A stretch of 64,000 nt of DNA, from NCBI GenBank assembly GCA_922989275.2, contig OV277863.1:50388999-50452998 (forward strand). The letters are read 5' to 3'. Origin of the DNA: Gari tellinella. Its lineage: Eukaryota; Mollusca; Bivalvia; Cardiida; Psammobiidae. Below, in pieces: positions 11,055 to 22,753 of the stretch; position 1 is the first letter of the stretch, and each line of letters starts with the position of its first letter. The notes under the pieces were generated by a model. It had not been told where the DNA came from and did no database searches. It saw only the letters and a list, made by a program, of their open reading frames with translations. The position numbers and the translations under genes were made by a program.

Positions 11055-11301
11055 ACAGTGGAGAATGTGTTATTCTTTCCCAATAAACGCGTTTACGCTA
11101 AAACTATTATTTCAATTACAAACATTTTGGAGCCAGATCAGACGCCGGGTAACCCGGCGTCTGATCAGGCTCCAAACTGTTTGCCACCAAGATAAACATG
11201 AAATATCAGAATTGTCCAAAAGTTGTACTTTTCTACGTTTTAGCGCTTTGCGTTTGCGTACGTTTGCGTTTAAACGGGAAAGAATAACAGATTCTCCACT
11301 G
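11055..11301 (+). mobile_element. Family A MITE (TA-type), 247 bp
   Basis: Complete, TA flanks, intact ends and palindrome (about 11120-11185). Nearly identical to the copies at 36017 and 61633, so recent. Confidence 0.8.
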
Positions 11302-11581
11302 TACTTATCTTGTCTGGGGCTTTAGGTGTTTGTTTTCATTATGACAAGGCAATTTCAGACATGTATTAGACATTAATGTATGTCTCGGTTCATAACTGTA
11401 ACCGACATTAACTTTTCTTAGATAGAATATGCTTATAGTCTAAACCTCTGAATTTTAGGAACACGAAAAAAGGTAAAAACTGTATTAACAGAAAAATAAG
11501 CCTAATACGACAGAAATTAGATCCAAATTTAAAAAAAATCTCTATCCTTATACGGAATGTAAGTTTGGAAAACCAATATAC

Positions 11582-11617
11582 CTGTAGTTATTCCATTGGC
11601 TGCGCTTGACCTTAGCT
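11582..11617 (-). CDS. Gene 1 mucin-like repeat microexon (36 nt)
   Basis: Phase 1-1, acceptor CTTGATTTCAG, donor CAG/GTATAT. Encodes LRSSAANGITT. It is the last repeat unit recognised before the transmembrane exon. Confidence 0.6.
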
Positions 11618-11821
11618 CTGAAATCAAGAGGATACAAATTAACTTTCTAAATAGCTAAATAAGTTTGTTTGTCAAAATATGTCAGAAATGATTTTGTAAA
11701 GGATTTGAGAACATATCAGCAGACTTTGTTTGGGAAAGGCACACTTAAAAGCCATGGATAAGCAAACTTTGCGTTATTCTTCGGCGTCAAACGACGCTAT
11801 TCTTTGTCCTTAAACTTCTGT

Positions 11822-12073
11822 TTAACCCTTTCACTTCGAAATCTTCCGCGAGTGTTTTACACCTTTGCCGTTTTATTGTCGTCTACTTCAATTTTGTTGT
11901 TTGCAAGATCGTTTCAAAGTAAGAATCAATGTAGTATAACTTAAAACATAACATATCGATACGAGTGCCAAACAGTTTGGATCCTGATCAGACGACACGT
12001 TTCGCGTCGTCTGATCAGGATCCAAACTGTTTGCAAACCTGTTTTTAAGCGTCGTTGAGAGTGACAGTGTTAA
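11822..12073 (+). mobile_element. Family F MITE (TTAA-type), 252 bp
   Basis: TTAA ends with CCCTTTCACTT; the palindrome GCCAAACAGTTTGGATCC...GGATCCAAACTGTTTGC lies around ACGTTTCGCGT (about 11967-12035). Confidence 0.68.
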
Positions 12074-12299
12074 TAACAGACGAAATAGTTCGTAAGTGCA
12101 AAATAGACTTTTATGTGCACATATATGTGTCATCGTACATGTATATACTCTTACGTCAATGCTTTCGCGTAATAATTACAGGACTTCCGTAGGTAAAATC
12201 CTTCACTGCCACGTCATAAAGTTGAACCTATTGCCATCTGCTCTCATTTCTCAAAATTAATTTCAGTTAAATTGACACAAGTTATATATCATAATGAGT

Positions 12300-12369
12300 G
12301 TCAACAGTTTAGAACATGATCAGACGCAACGTGACGTGGCATCTCAGTAGGTACCAAACTCTTTGCAAA
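12300..12369. repeat. Degenerate GCAAACA-type palindrome
   Basis: GTCAACAGTTTAGAACATG...GTACCAAACTCTTTGC with a poorly paired core. Confidence 0.4.
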
Positions 12370-12385
12370 TGACCATTGTATCGGG

Positions 12386-12584
12386 TTAACCCTTTACCTG
12401 ATAGCATTGTTTCTAGTATTGAAGATATGTGACTACTTTCAGCCTGCTTTAAGCTATTAACTGCTAGAATAAGGAAATTATTATATATGACACATATTCA
12501 TTACGGTATAATTTGGAACTATTTTCTTCAGCGGATGAATAAAATGAATGTGCTAAAAGTCGCTTCTATAAGGGAAAGGGTTAA
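12386..12584 (+). mobile_element. Family B MITE with one hairpin arm deleted
   Basis: TTAA ends and flanks are intact, but only CTTTCAGCCTGCTTTAAG of the hairpin remains; the left arm and core are gone. Confidence 0.65.
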
Positions 12585-12851
12585 GGCAGCGAAGGGGTTA
12601 ATAAGCAAAATAATTTGATATTTTGACCTGCGCCTTTTACCAATACCATAATCGATAGCTATTGTAAAGTGTCTGTACATGAATTAAGCTTTAATATATA
12701 AAACAGTATTATTCATGGAACGTATGTTAATTATGACAGCCATAAAAGCTCAAAATCCGCGGAACAGAAACATATGTCCTACAGAATGTGATCTCAAATA
12801 CAAAGGCATCACGGTTTCTACACGTATAGCAAGTTTAAATAATCAAGGTAC

Positions 12852-12890
12852 CTGCAGATGTTTCAGTGCTAGTGGCAGTTGACTTTGGCT
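12852..12890 (-). CDS. Gene 1 mucin-like repeat microexon (39 nt)
   Basis: Phase 1-1, acceptor TTGTTTTCAG, donor CAG/GTACCT. Encodes PKSTATSTETSA. Confidence 0.65.
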
Positions 12891-13090
12891 CTGAAAACAA
12901 AAGCACATAATGTCCAGGAAACTGTCTATCTTGCACAAATAGTTTTCGTACGCATTTCAGCATGAAAGAAAATAGCAGAAGACTTTACAGGTTGAATGTA
13001 AATATTACTGCATGATCACAATGTGAAACCGCACAAACATTGGATCTCAAATACCCCTTGACGGATTGCAAGCTTGAAAACTCGATATAT

Positions 13091-13130
13091 ATGTAATTGT
13101 TCGATTAGTAGTTGAATTTTGATATTAGCT
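13091..13130 (-). pseudogene. Decayed mucin-like microexon
   Basis: This 40-nt relic has lost its donor GT (reads AT), has a one-base length change and an in-frame TAA. Confidence 0.45.
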
Positions 13131-13174
13131 CTGGGATTAAGAGGATATGACTTAACCTTCTAGCTAACCGAACA

Positions 13175-13993
13175 TTACCGTTCGCCCTAGTTTGCCAGCC
13201 AATGAAAGGGCTCTATTTCAGCGAGAAATGAAAAAATATATCGCATATTCGTTCAGCTTTGTACCGGGTATGGAAGAAATAAAGCAGGTTATGAACACAG
13301 TGTTATGGACGTCTCGCGCTAAGGCGGGGCTAAGCGCATTGTTACGTCATTAGACAGCCATCGCTCAGCTGGGAAATAGACATAAGTATTACGTACATGT
13401 ATGGAAGTTACATAGTACAGTATAACCTATATTTAACGACCATGATTCAGTGAAGAGGTATGACTATGTTAAAGAACTCTGTAGATACGAAACTAAGGTG
13501 GCTATTCGTCACTCAATGCATTAGAATAGCAATACAGAAAGCTTATATGCGTGTCTGCTTGCGTTAAAAAGCCACTCGTCTTTAACGCATTCGGAGCCAC
13601 AGGGCACAGACATTACTTTTATTAACAGCACAGTCCAGATCGATGTCATCTAACAGGTGATCTTAAACCGGCTAACTTTTCCTATACAGTTTTCAAGCTA
13701 CAACCCTATTTTAATGTGGCAGTGTGTCTACCACTAACAGATGTGCATGTGCATCTTGATTTGCTTTAATTTTTCACAAAATTACAGCAAGCGTGGGGGG
13801 ATCATATTTACAAAGCCATTCAAGGCTCTAGCTCGCGGTTTCCAAAAATCCGAAGAGCCGCCCACCGAAATAGAGCCCTTTTATTGGCAGACAAACTGAC
13901 GCGATATGTAAATTTTGTTGAACCGGTATGAAAACTAGGATGAACGATAACTGCCATACACCGTCCAACGCGCCATATTCGAGGCAACGGTAA
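13175..13993. mobile_element. Inverted-end element, copy 1 (about 0.8 kb)
   Basis: Starts TTACCGTTCGCC and ends GGCAACGGTAA. A subterminal inverted pair carries GGGCTCTATTTC at the left and GAAATAGAGCCC at the right. Lacks about 355 bp that copy 2 has. It sits in an intron of gene 1. Confidence 0.6.
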
Positions 13994-13995
13994 AT

Positions 13996-14097
13996 CAGTT
14001 ATAGTTCATTTGTTTGAAAATTATGCAACATAACCTGTTCGCTCCCTACGGTCGCTCCAGGTTATATTGCATAATTTTCAAAAAATGAACTATAACT
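13996..14097. repeat. 102-bp hairpin, copy 1
   Basis: GTTATAGTTCATTTGTTTGA and TCAAAAAATGAACTATAAC arms with ATTATGCAA/TTGCATAAT and AACCTG/CAGGTT stems, loop near CCTACGGTCG. Confidence 0.7.
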
Positions 14098-14141
14098 AAT
14101 ACGTGTTTATTTGCAAGCAGAAAGTGTAAGAATAAATGATT

Positions 14142-15259
14142 TTACCGTTCGCCCTAGTTTGCCAGCCAATGAAAGGGCTCTATTTCAGCGAGAAATGAAA
14201 AAATATATCGCATATTCGTTCAGCTTTGTACCGGGTATGGAAGAAATAAAGCAGGTTATGAACACGGTTATGGACGTCGCGTGCTAAGGAGGGGCTAAGT
14301 GCATTATTACGTCATTCGACAGCCATCGTTCAGCTGGGAAATAGACATACTACGTATATGTATGGAAGTTACATAGTACAGTATAACCTATGTTTAACGA
14401 CCATGATTCAGTGAAGAGGTATGACTATGTTAAAGAACTCTGTAGATAGGCGACTAGTGAATGCATAATCAAATTAATACAGAAGGCTCACAAGTGACCT
14501 TTGTGTATTACTTTTGTCCTGCATTAAGTCATTGAACCCTATAGGCGAGGAGTACACTCGTCATTTACAATGTACCAGTTAATCGTAAACTTGTCATGCG
14601 TAAACATTGTAGAACCACATCATAGAGCTTCTATTACAAAAAAGGACTCGACTGAATGAGAAATTGGAATTGTCTATAAGTTTTGGAGTTGAAAGGGCTA
14701 AACAGCCACCTGTATCTTCTTTTGTGTAATCGCTATACAAAGGTTTGACTGTAAAACGTTTCGAAAGCGGCCATCAGGAAAGGAGGGGGTTTATTCTCAA
14801 TAATATACGAAACTAAGGTGGCTATTCGTCAATACATTAGAACAGCAATACAGAAAGCTTCCATATGCGTTTCTGATTGCGTTAAAAAGCCACTCGTCTT
14901 TAATAACGCCTTCGGAGCCCCAGGGCACAGGCATTACTTTTATTAACAGCGCAGTCCAGATCGATTTCATCTAACAGGTGATCTTAAACCGGCTAACTTT
15001 TCCTATACAGTTTTCAAGCATCATATTTGTCTTAAAGACAAAGCCATTCGAGGCTCTAGTTTAAAATCCATTTGGTAGACTAGTTTTGTTTCTCAGGTGT
15101 AAGAATAAATTAAATCCAAAGAGCCGCCTACCGAAATAGAGCCCTTTTATTGGCAGACAAACTGGCGCGATATGTAAATTTTGTTGAACGGGTATGAAAA
15201 CTAGGATGAACGATAACTGCCATACACCGTCCAACACGCCATATTCGAGGCAACGGTAA
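14142..15259. mobile_element. Inverted-end element, copy 2 (about 1.1 kb)
   Basis: Same ends and order as copy 1, with an additional segment 14449-14804 bounded by ATA. It is followed by the same hairpin. Confidence 0.6.
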
Positions 15260-15261
15260 AT

Positions 15262-15363
15262 CAGTTATAGTTCATTTGTTTGAAAATTATGCAACATAAC
15301 CTGTTCGCTCCCTACGGTCGCTCCAGGTTATATTGCATAATTTTCAAAAAATGAACTATAACT
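15262..15363. repeat. 102-bp hairpin, copy 2
   Basis: Essentially identical to 13996-14097 and in the same position relative to the element. Confidence 0.7.
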
Positions 15364-15529
15364 AATACTTGCACGGATTTAGATAATATCAGCAGACCTA
15401 GCTCAATGACAAAAACAAGGAAAGGGTACATTCTATAACAACCATGGGCAAGGGAAGCGTCTAATGGTGCGATTGTTGTCTTTAAAGTTTTTGAAAGTAC
15501 AGATAATAAAATTACGTTAGTCTAAAACG

Positions 15530-15740
15530 CACTTGTCGGATCTAATAGCGATCCGGGTAGCGATGCCCTACTCATATTATCGACAGTGTTATCTGGTGCT
15601 TTCGGATACCAAATGCACTGGTACATCGGACATTGGTTTAAAACGTCTTATAGGAAGGACTTGGTCCGGCGGGGGATCGAACTCACGAGTCCACGTAGTT
15701 TATAATTTGACTTACACCTTGTAGCATTACCACGATCGAT
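15530..15740 (-). repeat. Possible tRNA-derived SINE
   Basis: The minus strand contains a B-box-like AGTTCGATCCC near 15685 and a degraded A-box-like sequence near 15735. The downstream sequence carries no recognised conserved domain. Weak evidence only. Confidence 0.25.
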
Positions 15741-16158
15741 GAACTGCTGTGTTTGAATTAAGCTATAATATATAGCCATATATAAATATTAACATATTTT
15801 GTTATATAAATAAAGATTGGTTTTAGAAAACAACATCATGACGCCATAGAGTATTAAACTCTGAGTAACTACGGATGTTTCGGGCACATCTCCTATTTAC
15901 CAGACACCAAATTTGCTTAGAAATAATATGATTAGTCTAGATCTGAGTACCAGTTCCTTAACAATAAGACAAAATAAATCAGAAAATCAATTGGACCCTT
16001 CATAGATGTGTTACATTGAACTGTTGGTTCATTTTGACAGCTATAAAAGTTCAAAACTCTGTAGTTCAAATTAGAATCAAATGACAGAACTTGAATTTCA
16101 AATACAAAGAATGTTTTCCTCTGCACAAATTAATTGTAATTTTGAAAATCTAAAATAC

Positions 16159-16197
16159 CTTTAGCTGTTCCAATGGTAATCTCAGTTTATATTGGCA
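16159..16197 (-). pseudogene. Mucin-like microexon with in-frame stop
   Basis: Length (39 nt), phase and both splice sites are conserved, but the third full codon is TAA. Inclusion would truncate the protein before the transmembrane exon, so this is either a dead exon or a potential alternative end. Confidence 0.5.
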
Positions 16198-16912
16198 CTG
16201 CAAATAAGAGGATATATCTTAACCCGTAGTAAGCTAAATATATTTCGTTTGCAGAAAGTCTCAGAATTAATGATTAGAAGAAAATAGTATATAACAGGGT
16301 ATGCAACACACAAAACATGTATATTTCTACTCGAACAGCGTCAAACATAGAACAATGTTTACACGAGAAATCTATAGTAATTAGAGAGGTAGTGCATACG
16401 AATATAAAGTATACGGATTCTAAGTGTAATAACAGCTCGTGATTGGTATAAGTTGGTGTGAAATAGACATAACTATAAATAGTAACAAAGACTCCTGCAA
16501 AGGATAACCGTGCCGAAAAGTATCGATTGTTTTGTCGAAGTGTTACAGAGGCATAAAGCTTAGCGTGTGAGAAAAAAATATAGTATGTCTAGAAAAAGGC
16601 TATCTTCAACAATTATTTCCAGTATGCTTACCTATAATTTCGTTTAAACATGAAATGATAACTTCTATCTTTTTAAAGGTCGTTACAGAGACGTCAGTGT
16701 AACTCGCGATAGTTACCTACGCTCACATTTTATATAGAGTTATTCTATAACGAAACAGTTTTTCGAAGAGCTTAAAGATGAATGATATATGTATTGATGA
16801 AAAGACAAACGTGAGAGAAATGTAGCACTACAGGCTATGTATTATACTGGAACGTTAGTTACTGGTGACAGCAATAAAGTCCAAACCCCTCCGAATAGAA
16901 AAATAGAAATAC

Positions 16913-16951
16913 CTATAAATGTTCCATTGTTATTGGCATTTGACGTTGGCT
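16913..16951 (-). CDS. Gene 1 mucin-like repeat microexon (39 nt)
   Basis: Phase 1-1, acceptor TTGTTTCCAG, donor TAG/GTATTT. Encodes PTSNANNNGTFI. It is Asn-rich, a divergent repeat. Confidence 0.6.
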   Translation of the reverse strand, partial: SQRQMPITMEHL

Positions 16952-17161
16952 CTGGAAACAAGAGGATATATTACGACCTGCAGCAAGCTTAATAATTTTC
17001 GTCAGCTTAAAGTGTCAATATTTTAAATGAGGAGAAAAATGATACAACAATAAAAGTTTAAAACCCTCCGAATTCAAAAGTATGGCAAACATTAGATCTG
17101 AAATACCAAGTCAGTGCTACTTTTACACGGATTGAAGGGTTGACAAAACTAATCAAAATAC

Positions 17162-17200
17162 CTGTAGATGGTACATTGCCATTGTCAGTTGACTTTGATT
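17162..17200 (-). CDS. Gene 1 mucin-like repeat microexon (39 nt)
   Basis: Phase 1-1, acceptor TTGTTTTCAG, donor CAG/GTATTT. Encodes SKSTDNGNVPST. Confidence 0.63.
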
Positions 17201-17241
17201 CTGAAAACAAGACGACCGAAACTTATTTAGGAAGAATATGG

Positions 17242-17447
17242 TTAACCCATTACTTCGTAGTCTGTAAATAGTTTTGAAAATAGGTTAACACTTAAAGTAG
17301 GTTGAAAGTAAAGTCTGCTTTACTTTTAGCCTATTTCAAGCTACAATCTGCTAGAATCTAGAAACTATCAAAATATTGACTGTTTAAATGGCAACTATTT
17401 TCTTCATTGGAGGGATGAAAAGGCGTATTTATAGGGTAATGGGTTAA
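17242..17447 (+). mobile_element. Family B MITE with symmetrically shortened hairpin
   Basis: TTAA ends. The hairpin (about 17288-17341) has lost its GCGCC core but the remaining arms still pair (GAAAGTAAAG against CTTTACTTTT). Confidence 0.65.
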
Positions 17448-18259
17448 GGCCAAATTAAAAAGTACCTGTGTTTCCTATTACATGCCGAAAAGAATTAGGA
17501 ACGGACGGTCGGAAAATCTTTTTTTTTTTAAACAATCATATAATATATTTAACTTTAATGATGGAGTTTTTTTTATATATAAAAATTAATTTTTATTTAA
17601 TTGATAGGTCCTATTACCAAAATTTCCTTAAATATTTAAACTGGTATGATTGTTAACAAATATTAGTATACCAAACCGGCAAAGTAGTGACATTTATAAT
17701 TATGACAGATTGAATTAATAATAGTTTGAAATATGGTGTATGCATATCAAATGTGTCAATAAAATGTGTTGCCTGCATGTGTCAATGGTTAATTAACTGC
17801 CAGCTCATATCTGCAAAGAAGGAACTTTGTGACAGATTTAGATAAAATTGCACTTAGATTCCTGCTTAATCTTATTTCAAAATCAATTTTTAAAACACTT
17901 AAACGTCTTTAAAGTTGCTTTTTAAACAGTTAAGTTGAGAATAGCTTCTATTTTACACATGCGCCGCTAAAATGACCGACATTCACCGATACATGTTTCG
18001 AAAAATGAAAGAAAAGTTTAGGGTCGGAGGGATTTTTTTTGCCTAATCTAGATCGGAGTATGAAAGATGAAAAGAAACGAGGAATCATAAAGAGTTTCTC
18101 TACATAGATATATTAAACTAGAAGTCAGTCAACAATGACAGCAGTAAAGTTTCAAAACAAATGGAACGGAAAAATAGGCCTAAAATGACAGAAACTAGAT
18201 CTCAAATGGAAATGCATTGTCACTTCTGCACGAATTGCAAGTTTGAAAAATCAAGATAC

Positions 18260-18298
18260 CTGTAGATGTTTCGTTGTAAGTGACTGTTGTCGTTGGTT
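18260..18298 (-). pseudogene. Mucin-like microexon with mutated acceptor
   Basis: The 39-nt core is open (PTTTVTYNETST) and the donor CAG/GTATCT is intact. The acceptor dinucleotide is AA instead of AG, a single-base loss. It may be skipped. Confidence 0.5.
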
Positions 18299-18423
18299 TT
18301 GAAAACAAGAGGATGCCAACTTTGCTTAGAAAGAATATGTTTAGTCTAAATCTGAGCATTAGTCCATCTAAAGGAAGAGTTCAGAAGATCCTTTAGAATT
18401 TCTCTACGTAGAAGTGTTAGAAG

Positions 18424-18447
18424 TGTTATTCGCATTTGACTTTGGCT
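18424..18447 (-). pseudogene. Truncated mucin-like microexon remnant
   Basis: The acceptor TTGTTTTCAG and about 24 nt of repeat-type sequence are retained. The donor half is missing. Confidence 0.45.
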
Positions 18448-18629
18448 CTGAAAACAAGAGAGCATCGCTATATAGATGTTTTAAAACTCGAGTGCAAGTT
18501 TATAAATATAGCAATAAAAAGTTCAAAACCTCCAAACAGAAGAACAAGCCAGCATGAGAAAATATAAAATATCACATACAAGGACATCGACTCTTTTACA
18601 GGAATTAAAAACATAAAAAATCAAGATAC

Positions 18630-18668
18630 CTGTAGATGTGCCCTCGTTAGTGACAGTTGCCGGTGGCT
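18630..18668 (-). CDS. Gene 1 mucin-like repeat microexon (39 nt)
   Basis: Phase 1-1, acceptor TTGTTTTCAG, donor CAG/GTATCT. Encodes PPATVTNEGTST. Confidence 0.66.
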
Positions 18669-18804
18669 CTGAAAACAAGAGCAGGTAAACTTAGAAAGAA
18701 TGTTTTCGTCTATGACCCTTAGTTCTTTCAAAAGAAGATGAAAGTAAAACAAAAAAATGTCTCTTCGTAGTTGTATTAAACTTGAGTGTAATAAAAAAAC
18801 AAGA

Positions 18805-18842
18805 TCAAGATGTTCCAGTGCTGGTGGCATTTGACGTTGATT
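18805..18842 (-). pseudogene. Decayed mucin-like microexon
   Basis: The core is recognisable by similarity to its neighbours, but the donor-side CTGTAG block has been lost and the acceptor AG reads GG (TCTCGG). It is not expected to be spliced. Confidence 0.5.
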
Positions 18843-19099
18843 CCGAGACCAAGAGGACAACAACTTTGCTTAGAAATAATATATTTAGTCTATCTCCTAG
18901 TGTAACTTTCTTCATAAGATGAAACTCAGACAATTCTAAAGATTACCCCTGCTTAGTGAAACTATAAATTGATATAACCATCAGTAACGGTTCAAAAACC
19001 CCGGATAGAAAATTAAGCCCCAAATAACGAACACTGGATCTCAGTTACCAAGGCATCACTACTTCTTCACAGATTGCAAGTAAGAAAACATCGGGATAC

Positions 19100-19138
19100 C
19101 TGAAGTTGTTCCATTGGTGATGTCAGGTGAAGATGCCA
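19100..19138 (-). CDS. Gene 1 mucin-like repeat microexon (39 nt)
   Basis: Phase 1-1, acceptor TTGTTTCCAG, donor CAG/GTATCC. Encodes ASSPDITNGTTS with an NGT sequon. Confidence 0.66.
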
Positions 19139-19265
19139 CTGGAAACAAAAGGATATAACTTTACCCGTAGTAAGTGTTTGCAGAAACTGTAAGATATAAT
19201 AACGAGTGTGCTGGGGTTTACGGCACCTCGACATTGACGAGTTCATATAGCGCCGATAAATGATG

Positions 19266-21500
19266 AGATGAGATGAAGATTATTATTATTATTATTTTAT
19301 TATTATACCAGATTTATATAGCGCTCTTTTCACACAGGGGTAGTGCGTTCAAAAGCGCTTCACATGAAGTTACACAAATGTACCTACAAACAAGAAAAGA
19401 CAAAATAACTACAATATGATCTAAAATAAACATGAATAAACATATAAAAGACAGCCCCCAAAATGGCGATCACATTACTCCCATCAATCAGCAATGAAGC
19501 AATCGGCTTCTGATTGTCGACAGATAGAAACAATAGTAGAGCGCCCAAATGCAGGCCGCCAGGAAAAGACAAATAACTACAATTAGATATAAAATAAACA
19601 TAATAAACGTACAAAAGACAGCCCCCAAAATGGCGATCACGTTACCCCATCAATCAAGAGCAACGAAGCAAATGGCTTCTTTATGCGGACTGATAGAAAT
19701 AACAGTAGAGCGCCCAATGAAGGCCACTAAACATACAGAAGACAACCCCAAAAACGGCAATTGCACTACCTCAACAATCGAGAGCAACGAAGCAAATGGC
19801 TTCTTTATGCCGACTGATAGAAATAATAGCAGAACGCCCAATGCAGGCCGCCCAATGTAACATAACTAGGAAAAAATAGCATGCGACAATAACTAAAATT
19901 TCTATAAGAGACCGAAAACCAGATAATACTCCAGAAACTCCCATTTGGACCCACAACATCTACAGCAAGAACATATCGCATAGGTAGCAGTGTTCTAATA
20001 ACAAATATTAAAGTATTGTGTTTTCAGATGCTTTTTGAAAACTGCAACTGAGCTTGCATCTCTAATGTCTGATGGTAGACTGTTCCAGAGCTTTGGGGCT
20101 GCATGCATGAACCTCACCAAACGACTCCTCGGTACAACCAGCGATACTGATTTAGTCACAGACCGCAGCTCTCTTCGAGGTTTATACACGTCAAGCATAT
20201 TGACAATGTACCTTGGAGAATCATTGCACATGGCTTTGTATGTGAGTGTCAGAATTTTGAATTCAATTCTGTGTTGAACTGGAAGCCAGTGAAGATCCTT
20301 CAAGACTGGAGTGATGTGATTGTACCGAGGGGTCCTGGTAATGATGCGGGCTGCTGTATTTTGCACACGCTGTAGTTTGCATAATGAGTTTTGGGGAATC
20401 CCATACAGCAATGAGTTGCAGTAGTCAATTTTTGAAGTGACCAGAGAATTGATCTAGGTATTTGTAGCTTCTGGAGAAAGATACTGTCTAATATGACCTA
20501 TCTGCCGCAGCTGTGAGTAGCCACACCTGCACACAGCGTTAATGTGCTGTGTCATATCCATTTGGGAATCTAATCTAGCACCAAGATTCTTCACACGTAC
20601 TGACGGTTTGATTTTAGAGTTTCCCACTTGTACGTGAAAATCTCCAGGAACGTTAAACTTTTTTGAATGAAACAGTATGACCTCAGTTTTGTCAGTGTTC
20701 AGCTTCAACATGTTCTGGTGCATCCATGATACTATGTCTTTTAGACACCCTTCGACTTTTGAAAGGGCTTCTTGTTGACAAGATGTGTCTTTAGGCTTAA
20801 ATGACAAGTATAACTGTGAATCATCTGCATAGAAGTGATGATCCAGCTGATGATTTCTGCAAATTGAGCCGACAGGTTTTGTGTACAAGATGTAGTTCTT
20901 CGGCCCAAGGACTGACCCCTGTGGCACACTATATTTCATTTGAACTGGGGGCAGATAATTCGCCATCTACCGCGACTGTTTGTTAACGGTCGGTCAGGTA
21001 TGAGGTCATCCACTTTAGTGGGTTTCCAATAATTTTGAAGTCTTTTTCAAGGCGATTGAGTAATGTTTCATGATCAATTGTGTCGAATGCGACAGATAGG
21101 TCAAGCATCACCAGAATTGTGATTTCATTCTTATCAAGATATTGCAAGATGTCATTTTGAACTTTTAGAAGAGCAGTTTCTGTAGAGTGATGCTTACGAT
21201 ATGCTGACTGATGTTGTTCATGCAGATTGTTTGTGGTCAAATGGGACTCAATGCGTTTGTCTACTACCTTTTCTAATACTTTTGAGAGAAATGGCAAATT
21301 TGATACAGGCCTGTAGTTCTTAAGATCATTTGCATCGAGATCAGGTTTTTTCAAAAGAGGTCTTACATGCGACTTTTTGAATTATTTTGGAACATACGCA
21401 GATTATGAGATCAGAGATGATTTCAGGTAAGTGATTTCGGCTAATCCCATTCTCTGTGAAGAAGCGCATGTGATCAAAACCATCGACCTATCTTCCTTTT
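19266..21500 (-). mobile_element. CR1/L2-like LINE, 5'-truncated, degenerate
   Basis: Minus-strand reverse-transcriptase blocks run in order: LKNYRPVSNLPFLSKVLEKV, HHSTETALLKVQNDI, VMLDLSVAFDTIDHETLL, YSVPQGSVLGP, and the catalytic FYADDSQLYLSF. They are followed by the typical C-terminal segment (LQRVQNTAARIITRTPRYNH, LHWLPVQHRIEFKI, APKLWNSLP). An in-frame TAA precedes the first block, and stops or frameshifts occur near 20967-20990 and 20440. The 3' end has the L2/CR1-type GCGCTATATAAAT tail followed by an ATT microsatellite (19278-19307). No endonuclease domain is visible. It lies in an intron of gene 1. Confidence 0.8.
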
Positions 21501-21608
21501 AGTTAATGGCAGAGTGGAAAATCTATGTCAATTAAAATAATTATATGTATATGTCGAACATCATTAAAACATAGATTAACTAGAACGGCTATCACTAAAG
21601 GTGATAAA

Positions 21609-22753
21609 TACCCCCACTATGCAGCACTCTGTCACACTCTGCAGACGTTTTCAATGAGGTTTGACAATGGCAGGGTGCTGCCACCATCATAAAAACTTGG
21701 AAAATTTATGGCAAGTATCAAGTAAATCAGGCTGAAAGTGAAGGAGTTCACCATACAAGATTTTGCCTGCCAATTTCAAGTCTTGCACATCTACTACACC
21801 TGAGTAACATATATGCCAAGTATCAAATGAATCGGGTTGAAACTGAAGGAGGAATTGAAAGTACAGGATTTTGCCTGCCAATTTCAAGACCAACTTTAAG
21901 GTCAAAGGTCAAGGTCACAGAGACCTGAAATTTGTGTCTTGCACATCTAGTACACCTGAGTAACATTTATGCCAAGTATCAAATGAATCGGGTTGAAACT
22001 GAAGGAGGAGTTGAAAGTACAAGATTTTGCCTGCCAATTTCAAGACCAAATTTAAGGCCAAAGGTCAAGGTCACAGATACCTGAAATTTGTGTCTGGCAC
22101 ATCTAGTACACCTGAGTAACATTTATGCCAAGTATCAAACGAATCGGGTTGAAACTGAAAGAGGAGTTGAAAGTACAAGATTTTGCCTACCAATTTCAAG
22201 ACCAATTTCAAGGCCAAAGGTCAATGTCACAGAGACCTGAAATTTGTGTCTTGCACATCTACTACACCTGAGTAACATCTATGCCAAGTATCAATGAATC
22301 GGGTTGAAACTGAAGGAGGAGTTGAAAGTACAAGATTTTGCCTGCCAATTTAAAGACCAAATTTAAGGCCAAAGGTCAAGGTCACAGAGACCTGAAATTG
22401 TGTCTTTCACATCTAATACACCTGAGCAACATTTATGCCAAGTATCAAATGAATCGGGTTGAAACTGAAAGAGGAGTTGAAAGTACAAGATTTTGCCTAC
22501 CAATTTCAATACTAATTTCAAGACCAAAGGTCAAGGTCAAGGTCACAGAGACCGGAAATTTGTGTCTTGCACATCTACTACACCTGAGTAACATTTATGC
22601 CAAGTATCATATTAATCGGGTTGAAATTGAAGGAGGAGTTGAAAGTACAAGATTTTGCAGACAGACCGACCGACCGACCAACGGCCAACCGACCGACCAA
22701 CCGACCGACAGGCTGATTGCAGTATACCCCCTCAAACTTTGTTTGTGGGGGTA
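21609..22753 (+). mobile_element. Non-autonomous element with internal 156-bp tandem units
   Basis: It starts TACCCCCAC and ends GTGGGGGTA, short inverted ends. The body has seven units beginning GCCAAGTATCA at about 21709, 21815, 21971, 22127, 22283, 22437 and 22599, a spacing of about 156 bp. The first unit is shortened and one is lengthened by a GGTCAA duplication. A CCGA-rich microsatellite (22672-22712) precedes the right end. The layout recalls mollusc elements with tandem-repeat cores. The open frame at 22338-22820 is a by-product of the repeat. Confidence 0.65.

Noticed and set aside
7815..22712. Possible CRISPR-like arrays (regular repeats with short spacers)
   Set aside because: The sequence is eukaryotic. 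The repeats are microsatellites or 156-bp tandem units without spacers of uniform length.
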